From Moorella thermoacetica (GTDB lineage Bacteria > Bacillota > DSM-521 > Neomoorellales > Neomoorellaceae), in the NCBI RefSeq assembly GCF_001267405.1, contig NZ_CP012369.1:62001-126000 (forward strand): DNA of 64,000 nucleotides, given 5' to 3'. Position 1 is the stretch's first letter, and the number at the start of each line of letters is the position of its first letter. Of the stretch, positions 11,032 through 20,900 are shown in pieces. The position numbers were made by a program, and so were the translations under genes. Under the pieces are notes generated by a model. That model made no database searches and had not been told where the DNA came from. It saw nothing but the letters and a program-made list of their open reading frames with translations.

Positions 11032-11730
11032 GTGAAGAATCTACTCAGTGGCAAACTGGAAAATTATAAACCCTTGCGGGAAATAGTTTTTGAAGCCCTG
11101 CGGGAGGCCATTATCAACGGCCAGCTCAAGGCCGGGGAAAGGCTGATGGAGGTCCAGCTGGCGGAGGAAATGGGCGTCAGCCGGACCCCGGTGCGGGAAG
11201 CCATCCGCAAGCTGGAGCTGGAAGGCTTTGTCGTCATGATCCCCCGCAAAGGAGCCTACGTGGCCGACTTCTCCACCAAGGATATAGCCGACGTTTTTGA
11301 GATCCGCTCGGCCCTGGAAGCCCTGGCGGCAGCCCTGGCCTGCGAGCGCATTACCGAGGAGGAACTGGATGAACTGGAACGCCTCCTCATCAGGGTGGCC
11401 GACTGTACGGCCGCCAACGACCTGGAGACCCTGGTCGAAGTGGATACCCAGTTCCATGACGTCTTGTATAAGGCCAGCCGTAACGACCGCCTGGTGCAGA
11501 TCATCAATAATTTACGGGAACAGATCCAGCGCTTCCGGACTATCTCCATGGGCACCCCGGGGCGCATGCGGGAGACCCTGGAGGAGCATAAACAACTGGT
11601 AGAAGCCATCACGGAGCGCAACGTGGAACTGGCCCAGCGGATCGCCCAGGAGCATATAGAAAACGCTGAAAACCGCATGATGGAAGCCATCAGGGAAGAG
11701 ATGCGTTCCGGCGGCGGCCGTAAGGCCTGA
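11032..11730 (+). CDS. GntR-family (FadR/FCD subfamily) transcriptional regulator
   Basis: 232 residues from GTG 11032, preceded by GAGGAGG. The N-terminal winged helix has the GntR signature LREAIINGQLKAGERLMEVQLAEEMGVSRTPVREAIRKLE. The all-helical FCD effector domain follows, with EIRSALEALAA, the metal-site residues in VDTQFHDVLYKAS, and HKQLVEAI and QRIAQEHIENAE. The ligand is unknown; FCD domains usually bind small organic acids through a metal. It is the second gene of an apparent ispE-gntR-nucleotidyltransferase operon and occupies the place that purR holds in Bacillus. Confidence 0.93.
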   Translation: MKNLLSGKLENYKPLREIVFEALREAIINGQLKAGERLMEVQLAEEMGVSRTPVREAIRKLELEGFVVMIPRKGAYVADFSTKDIADVFEIRSALEALAAALACERITEEELDELERLLIRVADCTAANDLETLVEVDTQFHDVLYKASRNDRLVQIINNLREQIQRFRTISMGTPGRMRETLEEHKQLVEAITERNVELAQRIAQEHIENAENRMMEAIREEMRSGGGRKA

Positions 11731-11742
11731 GGGGGCAAGAAG

Positions 11743-12495
11743 ATGCAGGTTGATGCCATTATCCTGGCCGGGGATAAAGAAGGCCGGGCCCTTCTTCCCA
11801 TTGGGACCCGTCCGATGATTTCCTGGGTGGTGGCCGCCCTTGAGGCCTCCCCCAGTATCCGCCGGCTGGCAGTATCCGGCCTGCCGGAGCTTGAAACCAT
11901 CCTTCCCCCGGATGTTATCCTGGTGCCGGCGGGGCAGACTACCGTCGAGAGCGCCCTGAACGGGGCGGCAGCCTTTCCCGGGGCGGAATGGCTCCTCATG
12001 GTGACTGCGGACATCCCCTTGTTGAAACCCGCGGCGGTGGAAGACTTCCTGCAGCGCTGCCAGGAACGACCGGCGGATTTCTATTACCCCATTGTCAGCC
12101 GGGAGGCTAGTGAGGCCAGCTATCCAGGCGTCAAACGTACCTATGTCCGCCTGCGGGAGGGCACCTTCACCGGCGGGAATATGGTTTTGATCAAGGCCAG
12201 TGCCCTGAACGATTGTGCCAGCCAGGGACAGAAACTGGTGCGGCTGCGTAAGAGCCCCCTGGCCCTGAGCCGGTTAATAGGCCTGGGGTTTATTTTGAAG
12301 TTCCTTACCAGGCAATTGACTATTGCCGAGGCCGAGGAGCGCTTTTCCCATCTTTTGGGAGCCAAGGGGGTAGGCGTAATTACCCCCTACCCGGAGATCG
12401 GCATCGACGTCGATAAAGAGAGCGACCTGGAACTCGCTCGTGGCGTTCTGGGCGGCGAGGCCCCTGTCAGCCCCCATAACGGCGGCCGGTACTAA
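11743..12495 (+). CDS. Nucleotidyltransferase, MobA/GlmU-like fold
   Basis: 250 residues, ATG preceded by GAGGGGG. The start MQVDAIILAGDKEGRALLPIGTRPMI is a variant of the nucleotidyltransferase loop LAGGxGxRmg...K: Gly-Asp-Lys replaces the usual glycines and no lysine follows LPIG. VTADIPLL supplies the metal-binding aspartate, and GGNMVLIK and GIDVDKESDLELA match the family C-terminal elements. The substrate is not evident; MobA (molybdopterin guanylyl transfer) and sugar-nucleotide synthesis are both possible. It lies 12 bp after the GntR gene and is separated from glmU by a structured intergenic island. Confidence 0.8.
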   Translation: MQVDAIILAGDKEGRALLPIGTRPMISWVVAALEASPSIRRLAVSGLPELETILPPDVILVPAGQTTVESALNGAAAFPGAEWLLMVTADIPLLKPAAVEDFLQRCQERPADFYYPIVSREASEASYPGVKRTYVRLREGTFTGGNMVLIKASALNDCASQGQKLVRLRKSPLALSRLIGLGFILKFLTRQLTIAEAEERFSHLLGAKGVGVITPYPEIGIDVDKESDLELARGVLGGEAPVSPHNGGRY

Positions 12496-12503
12496 TGATA
12501 TGT

Positions 12504-12650
12504 AATTTCGGACTGGCTTGGGCGGAGGGGGAGAATTGGCGTCCAAGCAGCGAAGCGGCCAGCATTCAAACGCTGCCAGGAGGGGGGAGTTGAATACTAG
12601 CCGCTCCCCTAGGACCATGGAGCTAACGATAACCAAGCCAGCCCGCCCGG
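12504..12650. repeat. Structured intergenic island A (candidate repeat family)
   Basis: No gene. A 9-bp inverted repeat (12513-12521 with 12633-12641) encloses nested pairs: GCAGCG/CGCTGC and a CATTCAA/TTGAATA pair. It shares AATTTCGGA near its left edge, CGGAGGG followed by GAATTGG, and TTGGCG-N12-AAGCGG with islands at 33994 and 62491. It could be an RNA, a small non-autonomous element or both. Confidence 0.35.
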
Positions 12651-12653
12651 TAA

Positions 12654-12662
12654 TGGTATAAT
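12654..12662 (+). promoter_or_regulatory. Extended -10 promoter of glmU
   Basis: TG-N-TATAAT (12654-12662) with no good -35 box, 24 bp before the glmU start. It gives glmU-prs a promoter of their own, independent of ispE. Confidence 0.55.
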
Positions 12663-12686
12663 AGCTTTTTTGGGAGGAGATCTCTT

Positions 12687-14069
12687 ATGGCAGATACAGT
12701 CGCCGTCATCCTGGCCGCTGGCCAGGGGAAGCGGATGCATTCCCGGCGACCAAAGGTATTACACCGTATTGCCGGTCGCTGCCTGGTGGAACATGTCCTG
12801 GCGGCAGTCGGGGAGGCCGGTATAAAAAAGCAGATCGTCGTCATCGGCCACGGGGCGGAAGAAGTTCGGGAGGCCCTGGGCCCGGAATATACCTATGTCC
12901 TACAGGAGCAGCAACTGGGCACCGGCCACGCCCTGGCCCGGGCCCGGGAAGCGGCTGGCACGGCAGCAACCGTGCTGGTGCTCTGCGGGGATACCCCCCT
13001 CCTCAGGCCGGCAACCTTGGCCCGGCTTCTAAAGGAGCACCGGGACAGGCAAGCTGCCGTTACTATTTTAACAGCCGTACTCGATGACCCTACCGGATAT
13101 GGCCGCATTATTCGCGACGGCCAGGGTATGGTTGCGGGGATTGTCGAAGAGCGGGACGCCAACCCGGTAGAGAAGGCTATCAGGGAGATCAATGCCGGCA
13201 TTTATTGTTTCGAAGCTGCTTACCTCTGGCCCTTTCTGGAACAATTACAGCCGAATAACGACCAGGGAGAGTACTACCTTACCGATGTGGTGGGCCTGGC
13301 CTGCCGGGAAAACCTGCCCGTCCAGGCTGTAGCCGCCGGCGATCCGGAAGAGATCCTGGGGGTTAATGACCGGGCTCAGCTGGCCAAAGCCGGGGCTATT
13401 TTAAGACGCCGGATAAACATGGGCCTGATGCAAGCCGGGGTAACCATTATAGACCCGGAAACTACTTATATCGATGCCACCGTCAGGATCGGCCCGGACA
13501 CCATTATTTATCCCGGCACCTTTTTAGAAGGGAATACTATTATTGAGGAGGGATGCTCCCTTGGCCCGGGAACTACCCTCCGGGACTGCCAGGTAGGTAA
13601 GGGCAGCCATGTTATCCATACCGTGGCCCTGGAGAGTGAAATAGGCCCTGGTTGCCAGGTAGGTCCCTTTGCCTACCTGCGTCCCGGGACGGTCCTGGAT
13701 GCCAGGGTCAAGGTTGGGGATTTCGTAGAGATCAAGGCCTCCCGGATTGGGGCTGGCTCCAAAGTACCTCACCTGACCTACCTAGGTGATACCACGGTGG
13801 GTACCGGGGTGAATATCGGCGCCGGGACCATTACCTGTAATTACGACGGTGAGAAGAAGTGGCCGACGGTCATTGAGGATGGAGCCTTTATCGGTAGTAA
13901 TAGCAACCTGGTTGCTCCCGTCCGGGTAGGGGCCGGAGCCCTGGTGGGGGCCGGGTCTACCATAACGGAAGATGTACCCGCCGGTTCTATGGCCCTGGCC
14001 CGGGGAAGGCAGGTAAACTTATCCGGCCGCAGTAAAAAAAGTAGCGAAAAAAGGCAGGAAAAAGGTTAA
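12687..14069 (+). CDS. glmU: Bifunctional UDP-GlcNAc pyrophosphorylase / GlcN-1-P acetyltransferase
   Basis: 460 residues, ATG with GGGAGGAG upstream. The N-terminal uridyltransferase half carries [33 protein letters not shown] and EINAGIY. The C-terminal half is a left-handed beta helix of hexapeptide repeats ([15 protein letters not shown]..., [35 protein letters not shown]) with the acetyl-CoA site. It makes UDP-GlcNAc for peptidoglycan. The length is normal. The next gene, prs, is on the same strand; the glmU-prs pairing is conserved in Firmicutes. Confidence 0.97.
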   Translation: MADTVAVILAAGQGKRMHSRRPKVLHRIAGRCLVEHVLAAVGEAGIKKQIVVIGHGAEEVREALGPEYTYVLQEQQLGTGHALARAREAAGTAATVLVLCGDTPLLRPATLARLLKEHRDRQAAVTILTAVLDDPTGYGRIIRDGQGMVAGIVEERDANPVEKAIREINAGIYCFEAAYLWPFLEQLQPNNDQGEYYLTDVVGLACRENLPVQAVAAGDPEEILGVNDRAQLAKAGAILRRRINMGLMQAGVTIIDPETTYIDATVRIGPDTIIYPGTFLEGNTIIEEGCSLGPGTTLRDCQVGKGSHVIHTVALESEIGPGCQVGPFAYLRPGTVLDARVKVGDFVEIKASRIGAGSKVPHLTYLGDTTVGTGVNIGAGTITCNYDGEKKWPTVIEDGAFIGSNSNLVAPVRVGAGALVGAGSTITEDVPAGSMALARGRQVNLSGRSKKSSEKRQEKG

Positions 14070-14131
14070 TCAGGGCGAAATAGATAGAGTTAAACCTTTC
14101 CCCGGTAAACTTGGAGGTTATAAAAAAGCAA

Positions 14132-15079
14132 ATGGAAACCGAGAGCGGACGCCTGAAGATCTTCACCTGCAACGCCAACCCCAAACTGGCCGAGGAAATC
14201 GGCGCCTACCTGGGTGTGCCCCTGGGAGCGGCCAAGGTAAAACGCTTTAGCGATGGGGAAATAAGCGTCGTTATTGACGAGAGCGTGCGGGGGGAGGATG
14301 TTTTCGTCATCCAGCCCACCTGTGAACCCGTCAATGACAATCTGATGGAACTCTTGATCATGATCGATGCCCTGCGCCGGGCTTCCGCCAGGCGGATTAC
14401 GGCCGTCATACCCTACTATGGCTACGCCCGCCAGGAGCGCAAGACCAGGGCCCGGGACCCTATCTCCGCCAAGCTGGTGGCCAATCTCATTACCGCCGCA
14501 GGCGCCCACCGGGTCCTGACCATGGACCTGCACGCGGCGGCCATCCAGGGATTTTTTGATATTCCGGTAGATCACCTGACGGCAGTCCCCATCCTGGCCG
14601 ATTACTTTAACAGCAAGGGGTTTGAAAAGGCGGTGATTGTTTCCCCGGACCTGGGGGGCGTGACCAGGGCGCGTAACTTCGCCGAGCGCATAGGCGCTGA
14701 GATCGCCATTATTGACAAGCGGCGGCCGGCGCCCAACGTCGCTGAGATCATGAACCTCATCGGCGATGTGAAAAATAAAACGGTCATCATGATTGATGAC
14801 CTCATCGACACCGCCGGGACCATCTGCCTAGGAGCTAAAGCCCTGATGGAGCAGGGCGCCTGCGCCGTTTATGCCTGTTGTACCCATCCGGTCCTATCCG
14901 GACCGGCCCGGGAACGCCTGATGGCCTCTCCCCTGCAGGAGGTAGTTGTCTGCAATACCATTCCTGTCCCGGAGGGGAAAGAAATACCCAAGCTGCATCG
15001 CCTCTCCGTAGCTCCCCTCCTGGGGGAAGCCATTATTCGCATCCACGAAGACCTCTCGGTCAGTAAACTTTTCGATTAA
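14132..15079 (+). CDS. prs: Ribose-phosphate pyrophosphokinase
   Basis: Makes PRPP from ribose 5-phosphate and ATP for nucleotide, NAD, His and Trp synthesis. I start at ATG 14132 (315 residues, the normal length); the longer frame would begin at a TTG overlapping the GGAGG at 14113-14117. Visible: [22 protein letters not shown], the [16 protein letters not shown] flexible loop, [16 protein letters not shown] and the PRPP-binding [13 protein letters not shown]. Its stop overlaps the stop of the convergent PRC-barrel gene within TTAA (15076-15079). Confidence 0.97.
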   Translation: METESGRLKIFTCNANPKLAEEIGAYLGVPLGAAKVKRFSDGEISVVIDESVRGEDVFVIQPTCEPVNDNLMELLIMIDALRRASARRITAVIPYYGYARQERKTRARDPISAKLVANLITAAGAHRVLTMDLHAAAIQGFFDIPVDHLTAVPILADYFNSKGFEKAVIVSPDLGGVTRARNFAERIGAEIAIIDKRRPAPNVAEIMNLIGDVKNKTVIMIDDLIDTAGTICLGAKALMEQGACAVYACCTHPVLSGPARERLMASPLQEVVVCNTIPVPEGKEIPKLHRLSVAPLLGEAIIRIHEDLSVSKLFD

Positions 15080-15738
15080 CTGTTCTCTCCGGGGGGCGGC
15101 CCGTCGTTCTTCTTCTGGCTGAAGGGCAGACGCTGCCAGTAACGGTTGACAGTCTCACCAACTTTCCTGGTAATAGTGCCGGCACTGTCAAAGGTTTTAC
15201 CGGCGCTCTTGCAAGCATCTTGTAATTTTACGCTCAGCAGGCCGCCTGATTTCTGGAGGGCCTCTTCGGCGCCAGCCCGGGCAATAAGGGCGTCGCGGCC
15301 ACAGGTGATGATTTGGTCGGTCTCCAGGGAGCGTGCCCCGTGGAGGAGGCCGCTTTTAATGTCCAGGTAGTGGATTTTGCCGTCCTGGGGATCGAAGCGG
15401 AAATCTTCTACCGTGCCCAGGACGGTGCCCTCTTCGGTGATGACCCTGGCCCCCAGGAGGGGCAGGGGGTGTTTGGCCAGGGCCTCCAGCTCGGGCAGGG
15501 AACTGAGTTTCACCACGGCGCTGGCCTCATCTACAGTAACGGCATGGCTACCGACACTTTTAACATGGCTATATGGGACGACCGGTTGTTCCTTGAACCA
15601 CCCTTTGCGATCAACGGTAAAGGCGGCGATAGCCATCTTCGAGTGGTCAATGAGCAGGCGCTTAATGCGGCCCAGCTGGTGACCGTCGGCCAGGCTAACC
15701 ACCGGCATGCCCATGAGTTTTTTGCTGGTATAAAACAT
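15076..15738 (-). CDS. PRC-barrel domain protein
   Basis: 220 residues from ATG 15738, with GGGAGGTGAG upstream; the GTG at 15747 overlaps that SD. Two PRC-barrel units are visible: [30 protein letters not shown] at the start and [34 protein letters not shown] in the middle. These small beta barrels occur in photosynthetic reaction-centre H subunits, RimM and uncharacterised YlmC/YmxH-type proteins. The C-terminal third is hydrophilic and unrecognised. The function is unknown. It is inserted between prs and rplY, which are adjacent in Bacillus, and runs against the local direction of transcription. Confidence 0.85.
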   Translation of the reverse strand: MFYTSKKLMGMPVVSLADGHQLGRIKRLLIDHSKMAIAAFTVDRKGWFKEQPVVPYSHVKSVGSHAVTVDEASAVVKLSSLPELEALAKHPLPLLGARVITEEGTVLGTVEDFRFDPQDGKIHYLDIKSGLLHGARSLETDQIITCGRDALIARAGAEEALQKSGGLLSVKLQDACKSAGKTFDSAGTITRKVGETVNRYWQRLPFSQKKNDGPPPGENS

Positions 15739-15837
15739 CAGCCTCACCTCCCGGCTTATACATGCTTATTCAACCGGGGAGAGGTTTATGCTGACTACCA
15801 GCAGGCTAAAATTAAAAAGTGAAAGGAGTTGAGGGCC

Positions 15838-16464
15838 ATGCAAGCCCAAACATTAGAGGTAACTATGCGCCCGGAAGTAGGCAAACAAGCTGCCCGGCGA
15901 CTGCGCCGGCAGGGTAAATTACCCGGGATAATCTATGGTAAGAAGATCGCTAACTTGGCAGTGATTATTCCCGCCCGGCAACTCGAACACATCCTGGCCA
16001 CCGAGGGGGAAAACGCCCTGTTAAAGCTGGTTGTCAGCGGTGATGGCCAGAATAAGGAATTTACCGCCGTAATCCGGGAAGTTCAGCGTCACCCCCTCAA
16101 GGGGAACTTGACCCATGTTGATTTCTATCAGGTTTCCATGGAAGATAAACTCCGGGCCACGGTACCTGTTATCCTGGAGGGCGAAGCCCGGGGCGTCAAG
16201 GAAGGCGGCATTCTCCAGCACGGGGTCCGGGAGATTGAAATTGAAAGCCTTCCGGCCGACTTGCCGGAGAGTATCGTCGTTGATGTCAGCCACCTGGGCG
16301 TAGGGGAGCATCTGACGGTAGGCGAAATTAAGGTGCCGGCTGGAGTCAAGATTCTCTCGGAACCTGATACCGTCATAGCGACTGTAGTAACTACCCGCGC
16401 GGTCGAGACGGAAACCGAAGAGGAGACGACTACCGGGGAATCGCCAGCCCAGCCAGCTGAATAA
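15838..16464 (+). CDS. rplY: Ribosomal protein bL25, long (CTC/TL5) form
   Basis: 208 residues from ATG 15838; AAGGAG sits 9 bp upstream, so the in-frame TTG at 15829 is rejected. The N-terminal 5S rRNA-binding domain is recognisable (RPEVGKQAARRLRRQGKLPGIIYG, then REVQRHPLKGNLTHVDFYQV). The C-terminal CTC domain follows (VKEGGILQHGVREIEIESLPADLPE), ending in a Glu/Thr-rich tail. In Bacillus this is the general stress gene ctc, in the same position between prs and pth. Confidence 0.96.
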   Translation: MQAQTLEVTMRPEVGKQAARRLRRQGKLPGIIYGKKIANLAVIIPARQLEHILATEGENALLKLVVSGDGQNKEFTAVIREVQRHPLKGNLTHVDFYQVSMEDKLRATVPVILEGEARGVKEGGILQHGVREIEIESLPADLPESIVVDVSHLGVGEHLTVGEIKVPAGVKILSEPDTVIATVVTTRAVETETEEETTTGESPAQPAE

Positions 16465-16720
16465 AACCGGTCTCCTGCAGCTACTTATAATTACAGCCGC
16501 TGCTTGATGGTAGGGCGGGTTCCCGGAGGAGCCGCGCAAGGGGGGGCGCCCTCCGAAGGGCGGGGCGGACCGGTAAAAAAGCGCGGCCAGAGTTTCATGG
16601 CCAGCAGGCCGGGTTTGGCCGCGGCCCGGGACCTGCTAAGCTGGAAGGAACCCACCTCCTTAACATCGTTAGCTAGTTCGCCAGTTAAAGTAATAAATCT
16701 GGGAGCGGAGGTTGGCGCTG
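16465..16720 (+). other. GC-rich structured intergenic region between rplY and pth
   Basis: 256 bp without a supported gene. Local inverted repeats are dense: CCGCGC (near 16533) with GCGCGG (near 16580), GCCCT/AGGGC around 16549-16564, GGCCA/TGGCC, and AGCAGG with CCTGCT. It ends in the pth SD (GGAGG, 16707-16711). I see no riboswitch or T-box consensus. Open frames on both strands here look like composition artefacts. Confidence 0.35.
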
Positions 16721-17284
16721 GTGCTGATGGTGGTGGGCCTGGGCAATCCCGGGCCCCGTTATGCAACGACCAGGCATAATGCCGGTTTCATGGTGGTCGA
16801 TCTCCTGGCTGATGATTTGGGGATTACTCTGGACCGTACCCGGGAACAGGCCCTGACCGGCCAGGGCCTGGTAGGAAACAACCGGGTTCTTTTAGTCAAG
16901 CCCCAGACATATATGAATAATAGCGGTCAGGCGGTAGCCCCACTGGCCCGCTGGTACGGCATCGCCCCGGAGGCAATACTGGTCATCCACGATGACCTGG
17001 ACCTCGCGCCGGGGCGGTTGCGTCTCCGGCGCGGGGGGAGTTCGGGGGGGCACCGCGGCCTGCAGTCGATTATCACCCATCTGGGGACAACAGCCGTTCC
17101 GCGGTTAAAAATAGGTATCGGTAGGCCTCCCTTGGGGCAAAATGTAATTGATTACGTCCTCAAGCCCTTCAGTGAAGGGGACTGGGAACTGATACGCCCG
17201 GTGCTCCTCGAGGCCGCCCGGGCTGCCCGTTTTCTCCTGGAAGGGGGCAGTATGGACGAGGCCATGAATCGCTTTAACCATTAA
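16721..17284 (+). CDS. pth: Peptidyl-tRNA hydrolase
   Basis: 187 residues from GTG 16721. The GGAGG at 16707-16711 is 9 bp upstream, while the TTG at 16712 touches it. It recycles peptidyl-tRNAs released from stalled ribosomes. Family motifs present: VVGLGNPGPRYATTRHNAGF with the catalytic histidine, KPQTYMNNSGQAV, VIHDDLDL and GGSSGGHRGLQSI. The position before mfd matches spoVC (pth) in Bacillus. Confidence 0.97.
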   Translation: MLMVVGLGNPGPRYATTRHNAGFMVVDLLADDLGITLDRTREQALTGQGLVGNNRVLLVKPQTYMNNSGQAVAPLARWYGIAPEAILVIHDDLDLAPGRLRLRRGGSSGGHRGLQSIITHLGTTAVPRLKIGIGRPPLGQNVIDYVLKPFSEGDWELIRPVLLEAARAARFLLEGGSMDEAMNRFNH

Positions 17285-17366
17285 CTAAATTTGCCGCCGG
17301 CTGGCATGTTCTTCCTGTTCCGTGTTTCTCGCAGCATCAAATGCCAGCCATGGAGTAAGTCAGGTG

Positions 17367-17798
17367 ATGTTTTTCGTTAAAACCCTGCTGGTGGGTCTCA
17401 GCGCTGCCCTTTGCGCCTGGCTCCTCAACCGCTTGCTGCTGCACCTGGGAGTTCACGGAGTCCCAGCCCTCCTGGGGCCGGTTATCGAGGAGACGTTAAA
17501 AACGGGTCTGGCCCTGGCTGCCGGGGCCTCCCTGGCCGGCGTCCACAGCACCTTTGGCCTGATTGAGGGACTCTGGGAACTGCCGGCCGGGACCCCGCCG
17601 GGGGCTCCAGCCGCCCCGGTCCGGGGGTATCCTGGCGCCTGGATAGGGCCGGCCCTGGCGGCCTGGGGCGGCCATTCCTTTTTTGGTTTGCTGGTATTAT
17701 TGACCTATACCCGTACCGGACATCCAGGTACGGCCTGGGCTATGGGCCTCCTGGCCCATCTGGCCTGGAACAGGGCCGTCCTGGCCTTACATCGCTAA
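17367..17798 (+). CDS. Small PrsW-like membrane protein (putative glutamic-type intramembrane protease)
   Basis: 143 residues from ATG 17367, the first start with reasonable upstream GGAG. It is strongly hydrophobic with about four membrane segments. VIEETLKTGLALAAGA has the EExxK pattern of PrsW/CPBP-type membrane proteases, and later histidines lie in WGGHSFFGLL and LLAHLAWNR, which fit the other family motifs. PrsW in Bacillus cleaves the anti-sigma factor RsiW. No sigma/anti-sigma pair is nearby. It sits in the pth-mfd interval where Bacillus has fin, to which it bears no resemblance. The assignment rests on motif pattern only. Confidence 0.5.
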   Translation: MFFVKTLLVGLSAALCAWLLNRLLLHLGVHGVPALLGPVIEETLKTGLALAAGASLAGVHSTFGLIEGLWELPAGTPPGAPAAPVRGYPGAWIGPALAAWGGHSFFGLLVLLTYTRTGHPGTAWAMGLLAHLAWNRAVLALHR

Positions 17799-17817
17799 AT
17801 TTACGCGGGAAGGAAAC

Positions 17818-17847
17818 TTGACTTCCTTTAGTGGGGCCGAATATAAT
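17818..17847 (+). promoter_or_regulatory. Sigma-A promoter of mfd
   Basis: TTGACT (17818-17823), an 18-bp spacer and TATAAT (17842-17847). The start site near 17854 lies upstream of two hairpins, so the mfd leader contains them. Confidence 0.75.
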
Positions 17848-17858
17848 ATATACTGAAC

Positions 17859-17905
17859 TTATATTGGGAATATAAAAGAGGCCCGGGTTAAAAGGGCCTT
17901 TTATT
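17859..17905 (+). terminator. Tandem hairpins ending in an intrinsic terminator, in the mfd leader
   Basis: Hairpin 1 is TTATATT/AATATAA (17859-17865 with 17869-17875). Hairpin 2 is AGGCCC/GGGCCT (17879-17884 with 17894-17899) followed by TTTTATT. It may terminate upstream transcription, but because a promoter precedes it, it could also attenuate mfd or end a short RNA of about 50 bases. Confidence 0.6.
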
Positions 17906-17944
17906 AGTCCAATGAGGCCTGTCCTGGGTAATGGAGTGCGGTAG

Positions 17945-20900
17945 ATGTACAATAACAGCATATTACAAATTATCAGAGATAGCGAACAATTTTACGCCAT
18001 CGCCGGGGGCCTGCGTCGGGGCGCAGGCGAGGTGCAGCTTTATGGCCTGCCGGAAGGGATGAAGGGCTTGTGGCTGGCGGCTATGCTGGATGAATTTAAC
18101 CCCATTCTGGTAGTCACCCCCGGGAGCGAAGAAGCCCAGCGCCTGGCAGCGGATATAGAATCCTTCTGGCCGGGGGAGGGCATTGACTACCTGCCGCCGT
18201 CTGAGCTCCTGCCGTTGGAGGTTTATACCCCCAGCCCGGAACTGGCCGCCCAGCGCCTGAAGGTCCTGACGAACCTGGTCAGCGGCCGGACCCGCATCCT
18301 TGTGGTGCCGGTGGAGGACTTGCTCCGCAAGCTGCCGCCGCCGGATACCCTGCGCCATTCCCTCCAGTCCCTGGAGGTAGGCCAGATTATTGACCGCGAG
18401 GCCCTTTTGCAGAAATTAACTGGCCTGGGGTACAGGCGGGAAGAGGTGGTTGAGGCCCCGGGCCAGCTGGCGGTAAGGGGAGGTATTATTGATATCTTCC
18501 CCCTAGGAGCCGAGGAACCGGTGCGTTTAGAATTATTTGGCGATGAAATCGATTCCTTGCGCCGCTTTGACCCCGTCAGCCAGCGCTCGGTGGCCGACCT
18601 GCGGGCTATAGTCGTGGGGCCGGCCCAGGAAGTCCTCCCGCCCCCGGACCTGGGGCCGGGGCTGGAAACCCTGAAGGCAGAATTTTCCCAGACCTATGCC
18701 ACCCTGCGCCAGCGCCAGCCCCAGGCCGCCAGGGAACTGAAGGACCGGGTCCAGGAGTTGATTGCCATGCTGGAGGCTGGTTCCTGGCCCGGTGGTAGCA
18801 GCCAGCTCCAACCCTTCTTTTACCCCCGGCAGGCCACCCTTTTTGAATACTTCCAGCGCCAACCCCTGCTGGTCCTTGACGACCCGGCTCGTCTGCTGGA
18901 AGAGATGCGCCGTCGGGAGCAACAGCGCCTGGGAATTTTTACCGATATGCTGGCCGCTGGCCTGGCTCTGCCCTCCCAGGGCCAGGCCTATCTGGATAGC
19001 GCCGACCTGGAACGGTTGTGGCAGCGCTACCAGCGCCTGTATTTCTCCCTGCTACCCCGTCGGGTACCGGGGAGCAATCCCCGGCCGGCAGTAGGTATCA
19101 GTGCCCAGACCATACCGGCTTTCCAGGGTAAACTCGGCCTGGTGGTAGAAGAATTGACCCGCTGGCGCCGCGAGGGGTACCGGATCATCCTGATGGTAGC
19201 TGACCCGAACCGGGTGGTAGCCCTGCGCCAGGCCCTGGCCGAGCAGGGTATCGAGGCCCTGACCCATCCTGAGGCCAGGGACACCCTGGGACGGGGAGAG
19301 GTAATAATGGTCTCCGGCCGCCTGCGCCAGGGCTTTACCTGGCCGGAGATGCGCCTGGCCATTATCGGGGATACGGAGATCTACGGCCCGATCAGGAGGC
19401 CGCGGCGGGTCAAGACGCCCCGCGAAGGAAGCAAGATTAGCTCCTTTACTGACCTCAAAGAGGGAGACTATGTTGTCCACGTTCACCACGGTATCGGTCG
19501 TTACCTGGGCCTGCAACAACTGGACGTAGGCGGGGTTAAAAAGGACTACCTCCTCATTCAATATGCGGGCAAGGACCGCCTCTATGTACCTGTGGACCAG
19601 GTTTCCCTGGTCCAGAAGTATGTCGGCGGTGAGGGGCATGTTCCCCGCCTGTATCGCCTGGGCGGCAATGAATGGAACAAGGTCAAGAGCCGGGTTCAGG
19701 AGGCCGTCCAGGAGATGGCTCAGGAACTGCTGGACCTTTATGCCCGTCGGGAGGCCATCCCCGGGCATGCCTTTGGGCCCGATACCCCCTGGCAGCGGGA
19801 ATTCGAGGAGGCATTCCCTTATACGGAAACGCCGGATCAGCTCCGGGCCATCGCCGAGGTTAAGGCCGATATGGAAAAGCCCCGGCCCATGGACCGCCTC
19901 CTTTGCGGCGACGTGGGCTACGGCAAGACGGAAGTGGCTATGCGGGCGGCCTTCAAGGCGGTCATGGATGGTATGCAGGTGGCTGTCCTGGTACCCACCA
20001 CTATCCTGGCCCAGCAGCATTACGAGACCTTTAAAGCCCGTTTTGCCCCTTTTCCGGTAAAAATCGCCGTATTGAGCCGCTTTTGTTCGCCCAGGGAACA
20101 AAAGGTAGTCGTGGAGGCTTTAAAGCGGGGTGAGGTGGATATAGTTATCGGTACCCACCGGCTTCTCTCCAGCGATGTAAATTTTAAAAACCTCGGCCTG
20201 GTGATTATCGATGAGGAACAGCGCTTCGGCGTTGCCCATAAAGAAAAGCTGAAGCAATTGCGTTACAGCGTTGACGTCCTGACCATGACGGCTACCCCTA
20301 TACCCCGGACCCTGCATATGTCCCTGGCCGGCGTACGCGATATGAGTATGATTGAGACACCGCCCGAAGACCGCTTCCCCGTCCAGACCTATGTGGTGGA
20401 GTATAACCCGGAGCTGGTGCGGGAGGCCATCCGCCGGGAACTGGATCGAGGCGGGCAGGTCTTTATAGTTCATAACCGGGTGCAGGATATTGATCGCTTC
20501 GCCTACCATATTCAGCAACTGGTGCCGGAAGCCCGGGTCGGCATCGGCCACGGCCAGATGGGCGAAGAAGAGCTGGAGAATGTGATGCTGGACTTTATCT
20601 CCGGCCGCTACGACGTCCTGGTCAGTACCACGATCGTGGAAAACGGTCTGGACATTCAGAATGCCAATACCCTGATTGTCGATGAGAGTGATAACTTCGG
20701 CCTGGCTCAGCTCTACCAGCTCCGGGGCCGGGTCGGCCGCACCAACCGCCTGGCCTATGCCTACTTCACCTACCGGCCGGACAAGGTACTCGGTGAAATA
20801 GCTGAAAAACGCCTGGCCGCTATCCGGGAGTTTACGGCTTTCGGTTCGGGGTATAAGATTGCCCTGCGGGACCTGCAGATCCGGGGTGCAGGTAATTTCC

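Noticed and set aside
16465-16720. RNase P, 6S, SRP RNA or T-box in the gap before pth
   Set aside because: None of the diagnostic sequences of these RNAs was found.
19052-20101. 349-codon minus-strand frame inside mfd
   Set aside because: Antisense shadow of the Mfd motor domain; no recognisable protein features.
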